Positions 60,486-64,000 of a stretch of DNA of 64,000 nt are shown one piece after another. The position numbers were made by a program, and so were the translations under genes. Position 1 is the stretch's first letter, and every line of letters starts with the position of its first letter. The notes below the pieces were generated by a model that searched no databases, was not told where the DNA came from, and saw only the letters and a list, made by a program, of their open reading frames with translations. The stretch spans positions 125,001-189,000 of the forward strand of contig JAPFQT010000154.1 of NCBI GenBank assembly GCA_027627225.1. Direction: 5' to 3'. The DNA is from Congeria kusceri (lineage: Eukaryota; Mollusca; Bivalvia; Myida; Dreissenidae).

Positions 60486-63400
60486 GTATTACATGGCTGT
60501 ATAACTTTGAATACATCAGGAATGAGAATCTTCCTCATTTCACCTGATTTCCCTCATTTTCACTGAAAATTTTCATAAGGAAAGTTGTTTAACTGTGCCA
60601 GATCTGTGTAAAACAGATAATATAGTTTTAGCTGTTTTTCAAGTTGAACATTTCCATACTCATGACTCCTTATCTCTGATAAAAGTGCGAATACAGACTC
60701 GTAAATGAAACTGAATCTGTATTAATATAAGTTGTATTGATAATGTGATAGTTACAAATGAATATTACTGTAAACAGACTACCGGTAGTTACAGAGATTT
60801 GTCCTTAACTTGAGAGGACATTTTCATGCATAGAATTTAGAAGGTAGTTTAAATGTCCTGTGAATATATTTGAATAGAAATTGTAAGTCTAACATCATTT
60901 ACATCGAATTTGCCAACTAAACAAGTTGTGAACCAAGCCATAATTCAGTGTTTTACCTTGCAGTTTTCCATTCAAAACGCAGTGAAATGGACTGGGTGGT
61001 AAAACGCTCAGGCAGAAATCAACCACAGTCGAAAGAGGCAGTCTTACGCTTACGTGGTTTACCATTTGGATGCTCAAAAGAAGAGATTATGCAGTTCTTT
61101 TCAGGTAAATTAAGATTCATAGCTATGGCCACTGTGATTTAATTCCTAAAATGTAAATATCGTAATTGCATTGAATGCCAGTTTGCTGAGGTGATGTATA
61201 TATTGTAGGGACGGCAACAAATATTCAAATAATGAAAACTATTCAAATAATATTTAGGTATTTGAATACTTGACTGTTTACTCATTTAATTTTAATAAGC
61301 ATATTTAATACAGTATTTTTCAAAGTCAGTCACTAAAGATATAGCATTTTCGTGTCACCTTAGCTTCTCTAGTACACAGGATATGTGTCAAAAGCTACCT
61401 ATCACCCTATTGTTATGTAGACGACCGTTCGTTGTTATTGCTAGTCCCATTATAACGACCACGGTCCTTTATCGGTTCACAAGCCACTTATATGGGAAGT
61501 AGGAGATTAAAGTGTGTGCTTATTGGTGCTACTGCGTACACATGTGCACATGTGCTCTGAAACAACGTGCCACCTTCCTAGTTATGTCGTGGAAACAGAC
61601 AGCGAAATTGTCAGCAAAGATTTGCATGTGCTAAATAAATGGTTTGAAGTCTTTCCCATTAAATGAAATAAAAAAATCGCACTACAGTTCTAATGTGTAG
61701 GTTAAAGTCTGTGTATTTGCCGCATTTTTCTCATCGTGCATTGGTGGTGGCTATATTAACCATACAATTAAGTCATTTTAGTAATACATTTCCATCAGTT
61801 CACAAGTATTGCCTCCGATGATCGAATATTTGAATACTTCATCAATCGAATATTCGAATATCATATTTGGTATTCGTTGCCATCCCTAATATATTGACAA
61901 GTAGATTTGATACGTATTTTGTCGACTGGTGACCATGTTTTGCATGAAAGTTGTTGAAGTTTGGTTAACAAAATGTGTTTGATATTGTTGTGAAAGTCAC
62001 TTGAATACAGAAAGAGAACATTATTTGGACTGCACAAATTGAAAATTCAATATGTGGACATAACGTTTTATGGATTAGGTCTTAATATCATGTTAGAAAT
62101 TTATGAATTACAGTTGAACTTTGTTATCTTGAAATCACTAGTAAATCTGACTTCGATGTATCCTAAATTCGGCGTATCTGGATACAGACATTTGATTAAG
62201 TCTAGCCTCCAACTGTTTAATAAGTCCTGATACAAGATATTTGATCCAATGTGCATGTACTAAACTGTAACCCAATAACCAATTATTCAGTAATCAAGTA
62301 AAAGATAATCTTTTTTTTAGCCAAATTTGTTGCAGTTAGCTAATTCTGTAAAGTGACATGTAAGAAATGGAAATAAGTTAAAATTAAAGCGTAATTGTAT
62401 TATTTTATCAGGTTGATTATACTGTGTGTATGTCTTACATTCATTCAAACATTAAATGTGGCGCGTCATGAGAAAACCGGTCATAATGCATGTGCGTAAA
62501 GTGTCGTCCCGGATTAGCCTGTGCAGTCCGCACAGGCTAATCCGGGACAGCACTCCGCTTTTATGGTATTTTCTGTTCCAAGGAGGTCTCTTCCAAACAT
62601 AAATCCACTGTAGGCGGAAAGTGCCGTCCCGGATTAGCCTGTGTGGACTGCACAGGCTAATCCGGGACGACACTTCACGCACATGCATTAAGACCGGTTT
62701 TCCCACGACGCGCCTCAAATTGATTTATATACTACTGTGCCTGAACTTTAATGGTTGTTTTTATTCCCCCGCACAGCGGGAGGCATTAAGCGTTGCACTG
62801 CTAATAAAGACATTTTCAAAATTAACAAAAATATTAGATATTAATGTTATTAGTAAATATTATAATGTGTTGCCTTGTTCCTGTGTTATTGGTTTGAAAT
62901 ATGTAATCCAATAATATGTACAGGTATATGGTTTTGTGCAAATGTTACTATTGCATAAGGTAGTGATATGGTGAAGGAAAAAGTGTTCATACAATACAGA
63001 AAAAACATATTAAATGGTTTTGAATGTATTGGTGATGATTTTTGTCTGAAGTTATGTTAAAATAATAGCATGGGAAAAAATACCTAGATGTTTACTTGGT
63101 CTTATTAGGCCAGCCAAGCAACGATGCATGATGCGCTTATTTCCTTATCATATTGAAAATATGAAATTTTGATTGAAATATCAGTATTGATTTTTTAAAA
63201 AGCAGGAGTTTAGTTGACAATAATGATGTAATATTGATGAATACTAGCATATGGGATACTGTATTGATGATGTGACGTTATAGTGTTTTGGGATTTTCCA
63301 GGAATTGATAATTCTCATGTCTTGTGTATTCTGGGCTGCTTGTTTAATGATTGTATATTTTGGGCTGGGTGTTTAGGGTTGGAGATTGTCCCCAATGGGA

Positions 63401-63515
63401 TAATGCTACAAGAGGACCGACAGGGGCGCGCCACGGGGGAGGCTTACGTACAATTCGCAACCTCCGACTGCGCGGAGAAGGCTTTACTCAAACACAAAGA
63501 AAGAATTGGGCACAG
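60333..63515 (+). CDS. HNRNPH: hnRNP H/F-like protein, qRRM1 (part) and qRRM2 (part), three exons
   Basis: hnRNP H/F proteins bind G-runs in pre-mRNA through quasi-RRMs and regulate splicing and polyadenylation in the nucleus. Three exons (60333-60485, 60964-61104, 63377-63515) join in phase. They read from the middle of qRRM1 ([14 protein letters not shown]) through [10 protein letters not shown], then [19 protein letters not shown] and LEIVPNGI, to [13 protein letters not shown] in qRRM2. The match to vertebrate hnRNP H/F is close throughout. GRSF1 is less likely because of the EMDWV linker and the GCSKEEI motif. The first exon with the start of qRRM1 is not visible, and the 3' part lies beyond the window. 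Confidence 0.95.
60486..60963. other. hnRNP H/F intron 1
   Basis: AT-rich intron without further features. Confidence 0.5.
60964..61104 (+). CDS. HNRNPH: hnRNP H/F exon (linker and qRRM2 start)
   Basis: Acceptor TTACCTTGCAG, donor TTTTCAG|GTAAAT, phase 1 to 1. It encodes [24 protein letters not shown] and [27 protein letters not shown] corresponds to the RNP-like strand of the qRRM. Confidence 0.97.
61198..61205. repeat. 8-bp target-site duplication, left
   Basis: ATATATTG, identical to 61889-61896. Confidence 0.85.
61206..61888. mobile_element. 683-bp hAT-type MITE
   Basis: It starts TAGGGACGGCAACAAATATT and ends with the mirrored GTATTCGTTGCCATCCCTA; the inner ends are rich in TATTCGAATA. 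An exact 8-bp duplication flanks it, as expected for hAT. It lies in hnRNP H/F intron 2. The termini are similar to, but distinct from, the element at 38803. Confidence 0.9.
61889..61896. repeat. 8-bp target-site duplication, right
   Basis: ATATATTG, identical to 61198-61205. Confidence 0.85.
62460..62714. mobile_element. palindromic bivalve MITE, full copy
   Basis: Outer ends GGCGCGTCATGAGAAAACCG and CGGTTTTCCCACGACGCGCC are mirrored. Further in, GTGTCGTCCCGGATTAGCCT with GTGCAG and its reverse complement occur on both sides, giving nested hairpins (each side also folds on itself through AGCCTGTGCAG...CTGCACAGGCT-type pairing). It is non-coding. Confidence 0.92.
62715..63376. other. hnRNP H/F intron 2, right part
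   Basis: CCCCCGCACAGCGGGAGGCATTAAGCGTTG at 62766-62795 is the opening of a bivalve repeat also seen at about 25615. Otherwise I see nothing. Confidence 0.5.
63377..63515 (+). CDS. HNRNPH: hnRNP H/F exon (qRRM2 second half)
   Basis: Acceptor GGTGTTTAG, donor GCACAG|GTGGGA, phase 1 to 2. It encodes [30 protein letters not shown] and [15 protein letters not shown]-rich compared with its surroundings. Confidence 0.96.
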
Positions 63516-63660
63516 GTGGGATGTGGAGGGTCCCTTAAGGGGCAGTAATTCTTGAGTTTGAGATAGGGAGGTGGTGCACGGGTTAGCTCCCTTGGGGGCA
63601 CGGTGGGCCCACGGGCGGACGGTAGGGTGGTATGGGGCTCCACTCAGGGGCACTATGGCG
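63516..63660 (+). promoter_or_regulatory. G-run cluster at the start of an hnRNP H/F intron
   Basis: Eleven runs of three to five G lie within about 140 bases directly after the donor, in an otherwise AT-rich region. G-runs are the known binding sites of hnRNP H/F, so this is a candidate autoregulatory splicing element. The role is inferred. Confidence 0.45.
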
Positions 63661-64000
63661 GTATCACTTTATTAGTTCTATTAGTTCTATATTAAATCTA
63701 CTGTCTGTAATGCAGGGCTGTTGATTATGATAAAACGCAAGAGGCAAACAGATTTGCATGGTTGATGTGAATTTGCAGCAAAAACCTGATTAGATAGTAT
63801 TGAACATAAGTTCTGCAAAATGTCGGATGAAGTGTTAAATTGTATGTTGTGCATTTCTCCGAGAACTTCTGCGTCATTTTCAAAATAAATGCTGTTGAGA
63901 CAATTTTGGTGAGAAACTGCACGTAAAACATGCAAGCTTTCAGAAGTCAAAATGAGTACAAAAGTACTATGTTATGATAGAACTTAACAGCCCTGTATCT
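63661..64000. other. hnRNP H/F intron, right edge
   Basis: No next exon is seen before the window ends. Confidence 0.5.

Noticed and set aside
60333..63515. GRSF1 instead of hnRNP H/F
   Set aside because: The [10 protein letters not shown] linker, [13 protein letters not shown] and LEIVPNGI blocks match hnRNP H/F better, although a family-level tree would settle it.

Overview
The window is eukaryotic, AT-rich nuclear DNA, almost certainly from a mollusc and most likely a bivalve. The evidence is intron-split metazoan genes with GT-AG junctions, tRNA-derived SINEs with (CAAA)n tails, APE-type LINEs, and many dispersed repeats that I know from bivalve genomes. One of these is a palindromic element with a GGATTAGCCTGTGCAG core, at three sites. 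A Dreissena-like heterodont is my guess, not a demonstrated assignment. No complete gene starts and ends inside the window. There is no operon, CRISPR array or functional tRNA/rRNA gene.

Layout. 1-4.4 kb: trinucleotide repeat, SINE and MITE pieces, and a 30-bp minisatellite growing out of a MITE end. 4.4-10.9 kb: a decayed LINE split by a younger 5'-truncated LINE that keeps a 775-codon open reverse transcriptase frame. 11-14.3 kb: short repeats and one small possible secreted-protein ORF. 14.35-22.8 kb: the 3' part of NTHL1 (base-excision-repair glycosylase, + strand, four exons, [4Fe-4S] ligands and HhH catalytic Lys/Asp present). Its first visible exon lies 131 bp from a lone antisense PPAN (Brix-domain ribosome biogenesis) exon and 47 bp from a 2.35-kb 45-bp minisatellite. 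25.25-57.17 kb: an ABCG2-like half-transporter gene (- strand). Thirteen exons run from the NBD H-loop to the stop codon, all in mutually consistent phase, including 24-bp and 15-bp microexons. The introns are filled with minisatellites and nested transposons. 60.3-63.5 kb: three exons of an hnRNP H/F-like qRRM protein (+ strand). NTHL1 and ABCG2 are convergent; ABCG2 and hnRNP H/F are divergent.

The most unusual signal is that several tandem repeats are made from splice junctions. A 34-bp array of about 20 copies in ABCG2 is 20 nt of exon end plus 14 nt of intron, so the splice donor itself has been amplified. An acceptor is triplicated at the next ABCG2 exon, an acceptor is quadruplicated at an hnRNP H/F exon, and a donor is duplicated at another ABCG2 exon with the spare copy's GT lost. 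A decayed partial copy of an NTHL1 exon fits the same theme. A second puzzle is that ABCG2 and hnRNP H/F both lack their 5' exons, although only about 3.2 kb separates the visible parts. That points to very long or interleaved introns, or to an assembly join.
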